Positions 15,160 to 24,651 of a stretch of DNA of 32,556 nt are shown piece after piece. The stretch comes from Lentisphaeraceae bacterium. Its GTDB lineage: Bacteria; Verrucomicrobiota; Lentisphaeria; Lentisphaerales; Lentisphaeraceae. Positions within the stretch are counted from its first letter, which is position 1; every line of letters begins with the position of its first letter. A program made the position numbers and the translations under genes. The stretch spans positions 1-32,556 of the forward strand of contig JAJPOQ010000144.1 in NCBI GenBank assembly GCA_021232515.1, written 5' to 3'. The notes beneath the pieces are model-generated. The model had not been told where the DNA came from. It made no database searches and saw only the letters and a list, made by a program, of their open reading frames with translations.

Positions 15160-15544
15160 TAATATCTAAATACCTCTTAAGTCGTTTATTTTCTTCAAGA
15201 CTAGACGCATTCCATTTTCTTCTCTATAAAACCCATTCTTCTTAAAGTCATAGCACCATTTAAAATAATTAGATTAGCAGTCCTACTCTTTAGTTAGCTT
15301 TTTGCAGGACTTGTTATGAAATGTTTTATGTTATGTGGTAACATCTTAGTACAATATTTGTATTTGTTAAATTACGAAAATGTCATCAATATGAATATAT
15401 TTACAAAATATTGACATGGTGTTAGCTAATGAACTTTATTAATGGTTATTTTATTGAAAACAACGTTAGTATTATCTAATCGGTGTTAAATATTAAAACT
15501 TCATTAAATCTACGCTAAAAAGTAAAATAAATGAGGTAAATCTT
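15160..15544 (+). promoter_or_regulatory. Regulatory region upstream of the ammonium transporter
   Basis: A long AT-rich leader without a credible gene. The best promoter candidate is TTGACA at 15411-15416 with TTTATT at 15435-15440 (18-base spacer). It overlaps the palindrome TTAGCTAA at 15422-15429, placed where a repressor would act. I looked for a sigma-54 type -24/-12 element (GG...GC), expected for nitrogen genes in proteobacteria, and found none. Confidence 0.4.
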
Positions 15545-16825
15545 TTGTTTAGACATTCTAAGTGGATAAGTTCTGGCTTACTCCTTTCACTAAGCTCAAC
15601 TTTGAGCGCCCAAGATGCAGAGCCAGTAGGAAATGCTTTGGCAAGTTCGTCAGATGCTTTTTTTATACTTATCGGTGCTGTCTTAATACTATCTATGCAT
15701 GCGGGTTTTGCCTTTCTTGAAGTTGGCTCTGTACGTCAAAAAAACCAAGTTAATGCACTGAATAAAATCATTTGTGAGTGGGGCTTTTCGACTCTTATCT
15801 ATCTTTTTGTTGGTTATCCACTAGCACGTGGCCTAAATCTTTTTGGTAGTGTTGCAGAAGTTGGCGGTGTAAATGGTATCGAATACATGCGCTTTTTCCT
15901 ATTTTTAGGTTTTGCAGCCTGTATCCCTGCAATTATTTCCGGTGGTGTTGCTGAACGTGCAAAATTTTGGACAAACTCTCTTGCTGGTATCATTTTTGTC
16001 GGTTTGGTTTACCCCCTTATTGAAGGCTTTACTTGGGGGCAATATAGCGATGGTATAGCAACGGCAGATGGTTGGTTAGCGCAGACTTTTGGAGCTCCTT
16101 TTCACGACTTCGCTGGATCAGCAATTGTTCATGGTACTGGTGGTTGGCTTGCTCTACCTGCTATAATTCTACTTGGTAAACGCATAAAGCGTTATGAGTC
16201 AAACAGCATCAAAGTGAGTAGTATCCCATTTTTAGCTCTTGGTAGCTGGATTCTTATCGTCGGTTGGTTTGGTTTCAACGTTATGAGTGCTGGCGCTCTC
16301 GAAGACATCCAAGGTTTAGTAGCGATGAATTCACTTCTTGCTATGGTTGGTGGAACTATCGCGGCTATGCTTTTCTCTAAAAACGATGCTGGTTTTGTTC
16401 ACAATGGTGCACTTGCAGGACTTGTTGCAGTTTGTGCAGGTTCAGACCTTTATCATCCGCTTGGTTCACTTGCAGTTGGTGCTATAGCTGGTGCTCTTTT
16501 TGTTTTCATGTTTGAAATAGAAACAGAAAAGTGGAAAATCGACGATGTACTTGGAGTTTGGCCTCTACACGGTCTTTGTGGCCTTTGGGGTGGTATAGCA
16601 GCAGGTATTTTTGGTCAAGAGTCACTTGGCGGCAGTGGTGGCGTAAGTTTCATGTCTCAGCTTGTTATTAGTTGCGGTATCGCAGTAGTTGCGGCTTTAG
16701 CAGGTTTTATTGTTTATGGTGCGCTTAAAGCTGCATTTGGAATTCGACTAGATGAACAGCAGGAACGAATTGGTAGTGATCTTAGTATCCACCACATTCA
16801 ATCAAACCCAGAAGATGCACTTTAA
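15545..16825 (+). CDS. amt: Ammonium transporter
   Basis: Channel-type ammonium transporter of the Amt/Mep/Rh family in the inner membrane, 426 residues. A signal peptide (about 1-22) precedes eleven or so hydrophobic helices. Family marks are the Gly-Phe-Ala-Phe-Leu-Glu-Val-Gly-Ser-Val-Arg block at 54-64, Asp188 in Asp-Phe-Ala-Gly-Ser, and the twin pore histidines His196 (Val-His-Gly-Thr-Gly-Gly) and His342 (Leu-His-Gly-Leu-Cys-Gly). Initiation appears to be at a TTG: GAGGT at 15533-15537 lies 7 bases upstream, and no in-frame ATG precedes the signal peptide. The PII gene follows after 12 bases, the usual Amt-GlnK pairing in which PII blocks the pore. Confidence 0.96.
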   Translation: MFRHSKWISSGLLLSLSSTLSAQDAEPVGNALASSSDAFFILIGAVLILSMHAGFAFLEVGSVRQKNQVNALNKIICEWGFSTLIYLFVGYPLARGLNLFGSVAEVGGVNGIEYMRFFLFLGFAACIPAIISGGVAERAKFWTNSLAGIIFVGLVYPLIEGFTWGQYSDGIATADGWLAQTFGAPFHDFAGSAIVHGTGGWLALPAIILLGKRIKRYESNSIKVSSIPFLALGSWILIVGWFGFNVMSAGALEDIQGLVAMNSLLAMVGGTIAAMLFSKNDAGFVHNGALAGLVAVCAGSDLYHPLGSLAVGAIAGALFVFMFEIETEKWKIDDVLGVWPLHGLCGLWGGIAAGIFGQESLGGSGGVSFMSQLVISCGIAVVAALAGFIVYGALKAAFGIRLDEQQERIGSDLSIHHIQSNPEDAL

Positions 16826-16837
16826 GGAGATTTTATT

Positions 16838-17179
16838 ATGAAAATGGTAGTTGCAGTTATTCAGCCAGAAAAACTTGATGAAGTTAAACAAGCTTTATTT
16901 GATATTAAAATTCAAAGAATGACCGTCAGCCGCGTTCGTGGTTGTGGTCAGCAGGGTGGCTTTGAAGAAAGTTATAGAGGCCAGGTCCATAAAGTGAATT
17001 TGCTTGATAAAGTGCGCATTGAGATCGCAATAAATGATGAATTTGTAGATGATGCTCTCAAAGCAATAATTAGTAGCGCTAAATCCGGAGCAATTGGCGA
17101 TGGTAAGATTTTCGTTTGGCCTTTAGAGAAGTGTATTCGTATTCGTACTGAAGAAGATGGCCCAGAAGCTATTGGCTAA
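16838..17179 (+). CDS. PII nitrogen regulatory protein (GlnB/GlnK family) without Tyr51
   Basis: A 113-residue trimeric signal protein sensing ATP/ADP and 2-oxoglutarate, expected to gate the adjacent Amt transporter. It aligns without gaps to E. coli GlnB through the T-loop: Gln39 and Tyr46 are kept, as is the Gly-Asp-Gly-Lys-Ile-Phe-Val motif and the C-terminal Ile-Arg-Thr. Residue 51, the tyrosine uridylylated or adenylylated in many bacteria, is His51, and residue 50 is Val in place of Glu. Covalent control at this position is therefore impossible. The start has a strong AAGGAG site. Whether it is GlnB- or GlnK-like cannot be told from the sequence; the amt linkage favours GlnK. Confidence 0.94.
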   Translation: MKMVVAVIQPEKLDEVKQALFDIKIQRMTVSRVRGCGQQGGFEESYRGQVHKVNLLDKVRIEIAINDEFVDDALKAIISSAKSGAIGDGKIFVWPLEKCIRIRTEEDGPEAIG

Positions 17180-17185
17180 TTATTT

Positions 17186-17210
17186 ATGAGGGCAGTATCA
17201 CTGTCCTCAT
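17186..17210 (+). terminator. Hairpin after the amt-PII operon
   Basis: ATGAGGGCAG at 17186-17195 pairs with CTGTCCTCAT at 17201-17210, 10 pairs with one G-T wobble around a TATCA loop. It begins 6 bases after the stop codon. The following TTCCTCTC is only weakly T-rich, so termination may be incomplete. Confidence 0.55.
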
Positions 17211-17277
17211 TTCCTCTCGAGGGTTTAACTCTTAGACTCATATATCGTAAGTCCAAATAAGAATATTTTTTGAAGAG

Positions 17278-17298
17278 GCTTGTGCACGTTTTCTATTT
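17278..17298 (+). promoter_or_regulatory. Shared box A: putative ECF-sigma promoter of the sigma/anti-sigma pair
   Basis: The 14-base sequence GCTTGTGCACGTTT at 17278-17291, one T, then CTATTTT at 17293-17299 lies 67 bases upstream of the sigma-factor start. The same 14 bases and CTATTTT occur upstream of the secreted-protein gene at 19370, with a spacer of two bases rather than one. Identity in otherwise unrelated intergenic DNA, at matching distance from the start codon, suggests a recognition site, most simply for the encoded sigma factor. The -35 and -10 assignments within it are not resolved. Confidence 0.55.
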
Positions 17299-17344
17299 TC
17301 TCAACAATAGTAGTTACTGATAGAGTTGATTAAATGGATTTTGA

Positions 17345-17881
17345 ATGGACAAAAGTACTGAGATATTTCTTAAGATAACAGAGAATCGTTCTAGGATTAT
17401 GGCGACTATTGTTGCTATGGTGCGCGACTTCAACGTTTCAGAAGACATCTTTCAAGAAACTGTTTTAGAAGTTGTTAAAAGCTCAGGAAACTTTGACTCT
17501 ACACGTGACTTTGCACCATGGGCTTGCGCCATAGCAAGAAATGTCGTTCGACGCCATTGGCGAAATCAGGAAAAACAGCCTATTGCCATTGAACAAGATG
17601 CCTTGAATTTCCTAGCTGAAATAGCAGTGGAAAATTCAGAGCCAGGATCTTGGCAAGATGACCAGCAAGCTCTTCAATTGTGCTTGAAGAAATTACCTAA
17701 ACCCATGCAAAACCTCATTACATTAAGATATGGCTATAACTGTAAAGGCCCTGAATTAGCCGAGAAGGCTTCAATTAAGCCAGGAGCTATTCGCACGACT
17801 TTACTGAGACTTCGCCAGAAGTTACGCATCTGCATAAAAAGTAAACGAGATCAAGACTTTGAGTACGGAGTACTCGAATGA
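17345..17881 (+). CDS. ECF-type RNA polymerase sigma factor
   Basis: A 178-residue sigma-70 family protein with only regions 2 and 4. Region 2 (about 5-75) has Asp-Ile-Phe-Gln-Glu-Thr-Val and Phe-Ala-Pro-Trp-Ala-Cys-Ala-Ile-Ala-Arg-Asn; region 4 (about 105-165) has Leu-Pro-x-x-Met-Gln and a helix-turn-helix around Leu-Ala-Glu-Lys-Ala-Ser-Ile-Lys-Pro-Gly-Ala-Ile-Arg. It resembles the subfamily expanded in Rhodopirellula and Verrucomicrobium. The stop overlaps the anti-sigma start in ATGA, so the two are translationally coupled. The ATG at 17345 has a poor ribosome site. Box A upstream suggests autoregulation. The likely regulon includes the four genes starting at 19370. Confidence 0.92.
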   Translation: MDKSTEIFLKITENRSRIMATIVAMVRDFNVSEDIFQETVLEVVKSSGNFDSTRDFAPWACAIARNVVRRHWRNQEKQPIAIEQDALNFLAEIAVENSEPGSWQDDQQALQLCLKKLPKPMQNLITLRYGYNCKGPELAEKASIKPGAIRTTLLRLRQKLRICIKSKRDQDFEYGVLE

Positions 17882-19146
17882 ACGAAAAAGATTTCAAACG
17901 TTATTTAACACTTTACCTTGATGGCGAACTAGAAGGCGAAGAGATCGTCAGATTTAAAGAAGCCGTTGAAGAAACACCTGCTTATCGTCATCAGTTTCAA
18001 GACGAAGTCAAGTTACACACCTTACTCAGAGAAGTTGTTTCAGAAAAGATTGAAGAGAGAAAAATCTCTAAAACGAACCCAAACGTTTCTCGAGTCAGGC
18101 AACCAAGACCGATTCCATTTGCAACTTACATTTTTTCCTCAGTAGCAGCCATTTTGATTGTAGGCTTTTATGTGGGGACTTATTTCATAAACAAGCCAGT
18201 TCCTTTTGGTCACTGTGCTCAAGTCCCGGGTGAAGGGGCTCATGTTGTCATGCGAGATACAAAATCCATTCAATTAACTAAAGGACTTAAGCTCTTACCT
18301 AGTGATAAAATTATCAGTGAAGGAGCGGGAGGAATACTCATTTCTCTAAATGACGGGTCAACTATTTCTTTAGAAAAAGATACTCAGGTAGTTTTGTTAG
18401 ATAATGAGGAATCTGACATATCTCTTTTAAAAGGCGAGGTTTTATTGGAAGTGAGCAAGCGTAAAGTAGGGAAGGGGCCATTTAAAGTAAAAACCACAGA
18501 CTCTGTATTAACTGTTTTAGGGACAGTTTTTTCAGTTAAAGCTAAAGAAGACGGATTTACTAAGTTGGATGTATATGAAGGTCGCGTTGAAGTCAATCGT
18601 TTACGAGATTCTAAAAAAGTTCAAGTGACAGCTAACCAGTCAGTTCTTTCAAGTGATGAGAACTTATCTATCTTTTCCATAGGGGAGAACAAGCAATCCA
18701 AGGTAATGACTGTTTTGCCAACGGATGATCTATCTGTGGAAAACAAGAGAGTTAAAAATGATCAATATCTCAAAGTCGTTAAATCTTCTCGAGTCATTTA
18801 TTTAAAGTTTGATGTAAGCGGATTTGGCGCAGTGAAGAAAGCTGTTCTGTACTTAACTCAAAAAGAAGATCCAGGTAGCGGTACACTTTCGTTCTATCTT
18901 GGCGATCACACTAACTGGACAGAGAATACAAGAAAATCTCAAGGATTACCTAAACGCTCTCTTTTACTAAATAGACAGACTGGTTCAGTGATGAATAATA
19001 AAACTATCGAAGTTGACCTTTCAAAAGGTATAAAAGGCGATGGAGTATATACGGTTATTGTTACTCTCAATAAAAGTGATGCTCACGACATCTGGTTTAG
19101 TTCTAAGGAAGGAACACATCCTCCTCGACTTCAGTTAACTAGGTAA
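17878..19146 (+). CDS. FecR-type anti-sigma factor with C-terminal DNRLRE/CBM96-like domain
   Basis: A 422-residue single-pass membrane protein. Residues 1-80 are cytoplasmic, with the Asp-Gly-Glu-Leu motif typical of anti-sigma N-termini; 81-104 is the membrane segment; about 140-255 is a FecR domain (Gly-Gly-Ile-Leu-Ile-Ser-Leu-Asn-Asp-Gly-Ser, then Leu-Gly-Thr-Val-Phe-Ser-Val). Residues about 285-422 resemble the DNRLRE/CBM96-type beta-sandwich: Leu-Lys-Phe-Asp-Val-Ser-Gly near the start, Asn-Trp-Thr-Glu in the middle, and Phe-Ser-Ser-Lys-Glu with Pro-Pro-Arg-Leu at the end. CBM96 members bind polysaccharide, so an external glycan could be the signal; this is inference. It overlaps the sigma gene by 4 bases and presumably sequesters its product. 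Confidence 0.85.
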   Translation: MNEKDFKRYLTLYLDGELEGEEIVRFKEAVEETPAYRHQFQDEVKLHTLLREVVSEKIEERKISKTNPNVSRVRQPRPIPFATYIFSSVAAILIVGFYVGTYFINKPVPFGHCAQVPGEGAHVVMRDTKSIQLTKGLKLLPSDKIISEGAGGILISLNDGSTISLEKDTQVVLLDNEESDISLLKGEVLLEVSKRKVGKGPFKVKTTDSVLTVLGTVFSVKAKEDGFTKLDVYEGRVEVNRLRDSKKVQVTANQSVLSSDENLSIFSIGENKQSKVMTVLPTDDLSVENKRVKNDQYLKVVKSSRVIYLKFDVSGFGAVKKAVLYLTQKEDPGSGTLSFYLGDHTNWTENTRKSQGLPKRSLLLNRQTGSVMNNKTIEVDLSKGIKGDGVYTVIVTLNKSDAHDIWFSSKEGTHPPRLQLTR

Positions 19147-19300
19147 GCTTATTCCCTAAAAATCGATAGAATGATTTTACTGGGGTTTCTCCTCAAACCC
19201 TCATAAGTTTCAGAACTATTTGTTTTCCCAAAATTGTCTTGATACTTTGTTCTGACTCTCCCCAAATTATACCTGATTTAATTCCAAATTTATTTCAAAA

Positions 19301-19323
19301 GCTTGTGCACGTTTCGCTATTTT
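19301..19323 (+). promoter_or_regulatory. Shared box B: putative ECF-sigma promoter of the secreted-protein operon
   Basis: GCTTGTGCACGTTT at 19301-19314 is identical to box A; CG then CTATTTT at 19317-19323 follows. It lies 69 bases upstream of the ATG at 19370. The rest of the 223-base gap between the anti-sigma gene and this operon is AT-rich. It holds only a weak hairpin (GGGTTT at 19183-19188 with AAACCC at 19195-19200, no T-run). The box implies a separate transcript under the same control as the sigma gene. Confidence 0.55.
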
Positions 19324-19369
19324 TTGTGAATTGGTTTTACAAAAGACTAAAAAATCATAGGAAATACCC

Positions 19370-20950
19370 ATGCGTTGCTTTATGAAAACTCTGTTATTAA
19401 TCCTCATATTTACATTGTGCAGTTCCCTGGCTGCTAATACTCCAGCTTGGAAAAAAGAAAAATGGGATAAAGGGCGACAGCTTGTTTGGGCAAAGCCGGG
19501 AAAAAGTGGGAAGTTTAACGATGCTAAAAGTTGGTTGGAGAAAGGGAAACCAGCTAAAAAAGGTCCAGACAGAAATACAGATGTATTACTTCCTAAGGCA
19601 GCTAAAGAATATAATGTTAGAGGTAGCCGTAGTAACCAAGTACGTCATGTTGTCATTGAAGAAAACGCCGAACTTATGGGTGGACATCGCAACGAGCTTG
19701 AAGTCTGGGGGAATGTCGATGTAAAAGCTGGTGGTTGGATCCACTTTATTTCTATTCGTGGAGATAAGGATACTTACTTCAATATAGAGGAATCAAAGTT
19801 TCCTGGAAATGGTTTAGTTTATAGACACTGTTCAAAAAAGTTGCCAAAGTCTAAATGCTGCAATAGCCAAATTTCTCATAAATTCCAAATCTGTAAAATC
19901 GGTACTAAGTCAGTTGAATTTTTGAGTAATGTCGGTGTATCTGACGAAGTTATGTTGCAGCATGGTAAGTGTATCATAAGTGGTGACTTTAGATTTAGTG
20001 GTGCAACAAATAAAGGTGCATTTGAAGTTTATGACGGCGGTATCCTTGAGATTCAGTCCGGTGGACGCATAGGTTCTTTATGTTCGACGAATGCTAAAAA
20101 AGTTTACAACATCAACGTTTATCGAAACGGTGTAATTCAGGCGGGTTCTCCAGATAGACCACTGACTTCTGACGCTTACCTTGCACTTGGTTATGCGAAC
20201 AACAAACAGCCTGGTGTTTCCGGCCTTTACATGGCTCTTGGTTCTTTCATGAGAGTTTATAGTTCAAATCCTAAGAGTGCTCGTTTAGTTGTGACTTCAA
20301 CAAGTTCAGTTAAAGGTTTTACCGATGGGCAAGGCCGCAACATGTATAAAGCTAGTCAAAAAGCAAAAGGGACAAATGGCATAGCACTTCAACTGGCAGG
20401 AGATGTTCAACTCGACGGCGTTATGTTCGATTATGTAATGGCGGGTGGTATAGCTCTGCATGATCCGCGGATGGCTAAAACTTGGAAGAATGTGACTTTT
20501 GGAAAAAATAACGCAGGTTCAAAAGCAAAACTTTTTGGCAAGATGAAAGCTAATCCAAACTCTTACTACCATGGTCGTGGCGATCAAGTATCTGAGTATG
20601 GTTTAACAGAGAAAGCACTTGCCTCAATGATGAAGCATTTGGATAAATATGATCCATTTCAACTGAAGCTTTCACCAGAAAATGTTGATATCAAGTCTGT
20701 GGGTAAAGGCAAGAATGAAATAAAAACTCCGGTGGCGTTAGTTTTCACGAAGCCAATTGACGTAAAGGTTAAGTGTAAAGTTCCTGGCGCCATTATCAAA
20801 TACACTGTTGATGGAACAGAGCCAACAGCGAAGTCTCCTTCATTTAAAGGAGCGATCAAACTTTCTAAGACTACAAAACTTACCATTAAAGCCTATAAAG
20901 CTGGAGTCGGCTACAGCCCTTCAGTTACGACTTCTTATGTTTTTAAATAA
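19370..20950 (+). CDS. Secreted G8-like beta-helix protein with chitobiase/beta-hexosaminidase C-terminal domain
   Basis: A 526-residue exported protein with a signal peptide (1-21 from ATG 19370, which has an AGGA site 7 bases upstream; a second Met lies four codons on). Residues about 45-130 resemble a G8-type start: a Lys-Ser-Trp segment, Asp-Val-Leu-Leu-Pro, then short strands ending in [11 protein letters not shown]. The middle is repetitive beta strand rich in Gly and Asn, consistent with a right-handed beta-helix. The last 57 residues match the chitobiase/beta-hexosaminidase C-terminal fold ([10 protein letters not shown]). It has several cysteines. It is probably a surface carbohydrate-binding or structural protein; no catalytic site is evident. 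First gene of the putative sigma-controlled operon. Confidence 0.75.
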   Translation: MRCFMKTLLLILIFTLCSSLAANTPAWKKEKWDKGRQLVWAKPGKSGKFNDAKSWLEKGKPAKKGPDRNTDVLLPKAAKEYNVRGSRSNQVRHVVIEENAELMGGHRNELEVWGNVDVKAGGWIHFISIRGDKDTYFNIEESKFPGNGLVYRHCSKKLPKSKCCNSQISHKFQICKIGTKSVEFLSNVGVSDEVMLQHGKCIISGDFRFSGATNKGAFEVYDGGILEIQSGGRIGSLCSTNAKKVYNINVYRNGVIQAGSPDRPLTSDAYLALGYANNKQPGVSGLYMALGSFMRVYSSNPKSARLVVTSTSSVKGFTDGQGRNMYKASQKAKGTNGIALQLAGDVQLDGVMFDYVMAGGIALHDPRMAKTWKNVTFGKNNAGSKAKLFGKMKANPNSYYHGRGDQVSEYGLTEKALASMMKHLDKYDPFQLKLSPENVDIKSVGKGKNEIKTPVALVFTKPIDVKVKCKVPGAIIKYTVDGTEPTAKSPSFKGAIKLSKTTKLTIKAYKAGVGYSPSVTTSYVFK

Positions 20951-20969
20951 CTTGAGGCTAGTCAGGCAT

Positions 20970-22976
20970 ATGAATTTGAATAGGATATATCTCAACCTAA
21001 AATTTTATCTTGTCATGACGCTGATGTTCATCTCGTTTTCAGTGTCTGCGGTGATAAACCCGGCACTCCAGCCAGATGTGTACTATAACTCTTATGATAA
21101 CATCTTAGTGCTCGAGATCGTCAGCATCGACGCCTCAGCTGGCAAGGTTCAGTCTAAAGTCGTTAAGTCTATTAAAGGTAGTTACTACCCAGTAGAGAGC
21201 TCTATCGCTATTAGCTTCACAGGTGAGATGGCGGCAATGGTGGGAGACCGTCAAGAGGATGGTTCTCTCAAAGTCGGTTCTAAGTTTCCTGTTTTTGCTG
21301 GTAAGCCTAGCCGTAGAAAGAAAAGCCGTCAATTACGCATGTATATCGACGAGTTTTATGTTGGTGAAATTAAGTCAAAAGATGACTGGCGCATAGGCCT
21401 TGCAGATGGCACAGAAAAAGACTCAGAAGGTAAACTTATAAATACCTTGGCGGGTATTTATTGTGGTATGACTAGCGAGCTTATCAAGATGTTGGAAGAT
21501 ACAGCGGCAAATCGCGATTTTTATCCACGTGAAGCTTATGTGAAATTTCAAAAAGACATTCTGATTGATAAGCTTGACCAGTCTGTAGAAGGCATAGCGA
21601 TGTTTGACCTTAATGGTGATGGTATGGAAGATGTCATTGCTTGTTCTCCAGCAGGTGACCGTGTTTATTTTCAGGTGAAGCCGATGGTCTTTATAGATGC
21701 GACTGAGAAAGTGGGTCTTAAGACTTCTAGTGTTAGTTGCTCAGTGGCAGACGTTGATTGTGACGGTCTTTATGACCTTCTCTTAGATGGTAAGATTTAT
21801 AAAGGCAAATTTTTAGAGAAACAATTTTCATTTGAGGAAACTGATTGGCTCAAGGCAGGCGATGTAAACGGTCTTAAGAGTTCGGCATTTGTTGAATTGA
21901 ACGGTGACGGAAATCCTGATGTTGTCATGAGCTTCTCAGGTAAAGGTTTAAGAGCTTTTGAACGTTCAAAAGAAATATCAGATTTTACAGAGAAATCCAA
22001 CGAGTTGGGTTTAACAGCTCTTACCTCTGGTGGCAACGGTTACTTCATGGCTGGAGATTGGAATGGAGATAAGCGCACAGACCTTTTTTATTCGCATGGT
22101 AAGGGCCACTTACTAGTTCAAAATGGAAGCAAGTTTTTAGCTATTTCTCACAATATAGACTTCATTTTTAGAACTGGTGCAGATGAGTACGGTAAAACAG
22201 GCGCAGGCGTTTTTCTGCCGACACTGAAACCAGACACAATGGATTTAATTGTACCAATTGAAAAGGATTGGTTGGTTGTCGGTAACCAAGACGCTAAGCC
22301 GGTAGATATTTCTCGTTGGGGTAACGAGATAAGCGAAGGTTCGGATTATCATTTGGCGACTGTTGCCGAGGATTTAAATCTCGATGGTTATGTCGATATC
22401 TATACTATTTCAGATAAGAAAAAAGAAAACCGTTACATCATTAATCGTGGCTATGGTTCATATATGCACGCCAAAGTTCATGTCGATGAAAAACCATTAT
22501 TTAAAGGACCTGCACACTCTATGGGAGGTCGTTCTGTTGCTGTCGGGGATATAAATGACGATGGCGCTCCAGATATACTGGTCGGTAATGAAAACGGCCA
22601 AATATTTTTGATTCTAAATGACACGCTTTCTATGCGTCAAGCAAAAGAGCATATGAAGAAAGATGAAGCTCGTTTGCTGAATGTACGACTTTGTTCAGTC
22701 AGAGTTTTGGGCCCTAAAGGTGTCGTGAATGCTAAGGTGAAGATATTCAATAACAAGGGCGTTTTGGTCGGTCGAAGAGACCTTTCAACAAATATAGCAA
22801 CTGGCTGTCAAAGTCCAGATATGGTAACTCTCGCAGTGAGAGAACCAGGAAAATATAAAGTTAAAGTTGAGTACACAGATGGTGAAGTTGTTGAGATCGA
22901 TGCAGACCTAACAACTGAGAAGAGAATCAGTGTTGTAGCTCAGCGAAATGATGGAGGTTTTGGCGATGGATTTTAA
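20970..22976 (+). CDS. Secreted VCBS/FG-GAP repeat protein with ASPIC/UnbV-like C-terminus
   Basis: A 668-residue exported protein with a signal peptide (about 1-28). From about residue 205 it carries six calcium-type Asp-x-Asn-x-Asp-Gly loops, at 213, 261, 309, 363, 468 and 527, marking an FG-GAP/VCBS beta-propeller. Residues about 570-655 (Val-Asn-Ala-Lys-Val-Lys-Ile, a conserved Cys, then Val-Glu-Tyr-Thr-Asp-Gly-Glu) resemble the ASPIC/UnbV module found after such propellers in CRTAC1-like proteins. The region 30-200 is not recognised. I place the start at ATG 20970, just before the signal peptide; the frame is open further upstream within the preceding gene. It overlaps the next gene by 11 bases. 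Confidence 0.8.
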   Translation: MNLNRIYLNLKFYLVMTLMFISFSVSAVINPALQPDVYYNSYDNILVLEIVSIDASAGKVQSKVVKSIKGSYYPVESSIAISFTGEMAAMVGDRQEDGSLKVGSKFPVFAGKPSRRKKSRQLRMYIDEFYVGEIKSKDDWRIGLADGTEKDSEGKLINTLAGIYCGMTSELIKMLEDTAANRDFYPREAYVKFQKDILIDKLDQSVEGIAMFDLNGDGMEDVIACSPAGDRVYFQVKPMVFIDATEKVGLKTSSVSCSVADVDCDGLYDLLLDGKIYKGKFLEKQFSFEETDWLKAGDVNGLKSSAFVELNGDGNPDVVMSFSGKGLRAFERSKEISDFTEKSNELGLTALTSGGNGYFMAGDWNGDKRTDLFYSHGKGHLLVQNGSKFLAISHNIDFIFRTGADEYGKTGAGVFLPTLKPDTMDLIVPIEKDWLVVGNQDAKPVDISRWGNEISEGSDYHLATVAEDLNLDGYVDIYTISDKKKENRYIINRGYGSYMHAKVHVDEKPLFKGPAHSMGGRSVAVGDINDDGAPDILVGNENGQIFLILNDTLSMRQAKEHMKKDEARLLNVRLCSVRVLGPKGVVNAKVKIFNNKGVLVGRRDLSTNIATGCQSPDMVTLAVREPGKYKVKVEYTDGEVVEIDADLTTEKRISVVAQRNDGGFGDGF

Positions 22977-24651
22977 TATATTTCTTCCTGGAGTAGGAGA
23001 GCCACTTGGCGTCGTGCCCATTTTAACAAATGCAGGAGCAGCATTATTTCCAGCAATAGTTGCAAGCTTCGGGACCTTTTTTATGCTCCTACTGAAGCCT
23101 AAAGAGCTTATAAAGTTTTGTAAGGAAAAGCCTGGTGTACCAATTACTCTTGGCATCGTTGGTTTTGGTCTCTATGCCATGATTATGTGGATGCCTATGC
23201 CGGGAGCAGGTGGCGCCGGCTCAGAAGCTGGGCCGCGTGGTAAGCGTGCGGTAAATAGCACAGGGGCATCAAGCGGAGTTTATGTAGATTGGACTCAAAT
23301 AGCTTTGGCTCGAATCAAGTCTAAAAAACAAGGCTCAATTCAGAAGACTACTGAAGCTCCAACATCGCTTAGCAGTAGCATTACTAAAACAGAGATTCCA
23401 GTGATTTTCCGTGGCGGCCCCAAGCGTTTAGGTGCTATTGGAAATGGCCCAGAAGGTAAACTTGAAATGGCTTGGGACTATTATCCAAGTTGGATAGATG
23501 ACGACGGAACTGTCGAAGTCGAAGATGGCTCAATGATTTTATCTAGTCCGATTATTCATGGCGATCGCGTTATTGCGGCCTCTTGTGTTCTCGATCCACC
23601 AGATAGTTATGGAATTGTTTTTTGTGTAGATTCCAAAACTGGAAAAACCATTTGGTCAGTAGATCAGGTTGAGGGGGAAGAACTCAAAGGTTTCTTTAGT
23701 TCACCAGCTGTGACTGCCGACGGTAAATATGTTATTATTGGACAAGGTTTGCATCCAGATACTAACTGTAGACTTATCTGTATAGATACAGAGAAAGGGA
23801 CAGTTCATTGGACTGTTTTAACTGAACTTCACCTTGAGAGTTCGCCAGCAATAGCTGATGGAGTCGTTTATATCGGCGCAGGGGCGATTGAAGATCCCAT
23901 CACTAAAAAAGCAAAAGGTCATACAGGTTATGTCATGGCTGTGAATATTGCCGATGGTAAAGAACTGTGGAAGCATGATGTTATTGATCCTGAAAGTTCA
24001 CCAATTATTGAAGACGGTATCCTTTATATAGGTAGTGGTTTCAATGGTAAAGCTGTCGTTGCTCTAAGAACTGGAACAGATGAAGAGCTTAAGAAAGCTG
24101 GAGAGCAGCGTGTTTTATGGAAGATGGAAGCGCCATATCCAGTGACTGGTGCAGTTACTTTTGTTGATGGGAATATAGTCGTTGGTGGCGGCAATGGAGA
24201 CTTTGTTTTTCGCGATCCAGACCCAGCTGGTGTTGTTATGTCGATTGATGCCAAAACAGGAGAGCTAGCATGGCAGATGAAGATGCCAGATGCAGTACTT
24301 GGAGCTGTCGCAGCAGGTAAATACTTAATATGCCCAGTAGCAGCCGGGAAAGTTATAGCTTTAGACCCTAAATCAGGCAAAAAGGTCTGGGAAACGGTCA
24401 TAAGTGGCAAAGCACCAGTCCTTGCCGGTGTAGCGGTTGCTAGCAACTCAGTTTATGCAGTTAGCCACGATGGTTATATGGCTAAGTTAGAGTTGGATAC
24501 AGGTAAGCTTATAAATAAAACGTACATAAACGCGGCGAATGCTCCGGGAGAACAGGGCTTATCTATCAGTTCACCGATGGTAGCGAATGGCAAGATTTAT
24601 GTAGGTAGTGAGACTGGAGGGTTGCGCTGTTACGTAGGTGTGGCTGAATGA
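22966..24651 (+). CDS. Membrane-anchored PQQ-like (BamB-type) beta-propeller protein
   Basis: A 561-residue protein with two predicted membrane helices (about 22-44 and 58-78), a Gly-rich linker, then an extracytoplasmic propeller from about 147 onward. The propeller opens with Phe-Arg-Gly-Gly-Pro and has at least five PQQ-type blades of the form Val-x-Ala-Leu-Asp-x-x-Ser/Thr-Gly-x-x-x-Trp. No dehydrogenase catalytic residues or cytochrome motif are evident, so a binding or scaffold role like BamB is likelier than an enzyme. The ATG at 22966 has a GGAGG site 8 bases upstream and is preferred over ATGs at 22948 and 22951. The stop overlaps the next gene in ATGA, so the propeller and the phosphotransferase fusion are translationally coupled. 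Confidence 0.82.
   Translation: MDFNIFLPGVGEPLGVVPILTNAGAALFPAIVASFGTFFMLLLKPKELIKFCKEKPGVPITLGIVGFGLYAMIMWMPMPGAGGAGSEAGPRGKRAVNSTGASSGVYVDWTQIALARIKSKKQGSIQKTTEAPTSLSSSITKTEIPVIFRGGPKRLGAIGNGPEGKLEMAWDYYPSWIDDDGTVEVEDGSMILSSPIIHGDRVIAASCVLDPPDSYGIVFCVDSKTGKTIWSVDQVEGEELKGFFSSPAVTADGKYVIIGQGLHPDTNCRLICIDTEKGTVHWTVLTELHLESSPAIADGVVYIGAGAIEDPITKKAKGHTGYVMAVNIADGKELWKHDVIDPESSPIIEDGILYIGSGFNGKAVVALRTGTDEELKKAGEQRVLWKMEAPYPVTGAVTFVDGNIVVGGGNGDFVFRDPDPAGVVMSIDAKTGELAWQMKMPDAVLGAVAAGKYLICPVAAGKVIALDPKSGKKVWETVISGKAPVLAGVAVASNSVYAVSHDGYMAKLELDTGKLINKTYINAANAPGEQGLSISSPMVANGKIYVGSETGGLRCYVGVAE

Noticed and set aside
15279..15311. Inverted repeat AGTCCT...AGGACT in the amt leader as a riboswitch stem
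   Set aside because: Only six pairs around a 21-base loop, with no neighbouring helices or conserved riboswitch core.
17278..19323. Boxes A and B as ends of a mobile element
   Set aside because: Same orientation rather than inverted, no transposase or integrase between them, and no flanking target duplication; regulatory use fits better.
24024..24446. Reverse open frame of 140 codons
   Set aside because: Antisense shadow of the PQQ-like propeller gene; Pro/Thr/Ala-rich translation and no start context.
22966..24651. PQQ-dependent dehydrogenase
   Set aside because: Blades match the PQQ-like repeat, but no vicinal-Cys or catalytic Asp motif and no heme site is seen; a BamB-type binding propeller fits better.
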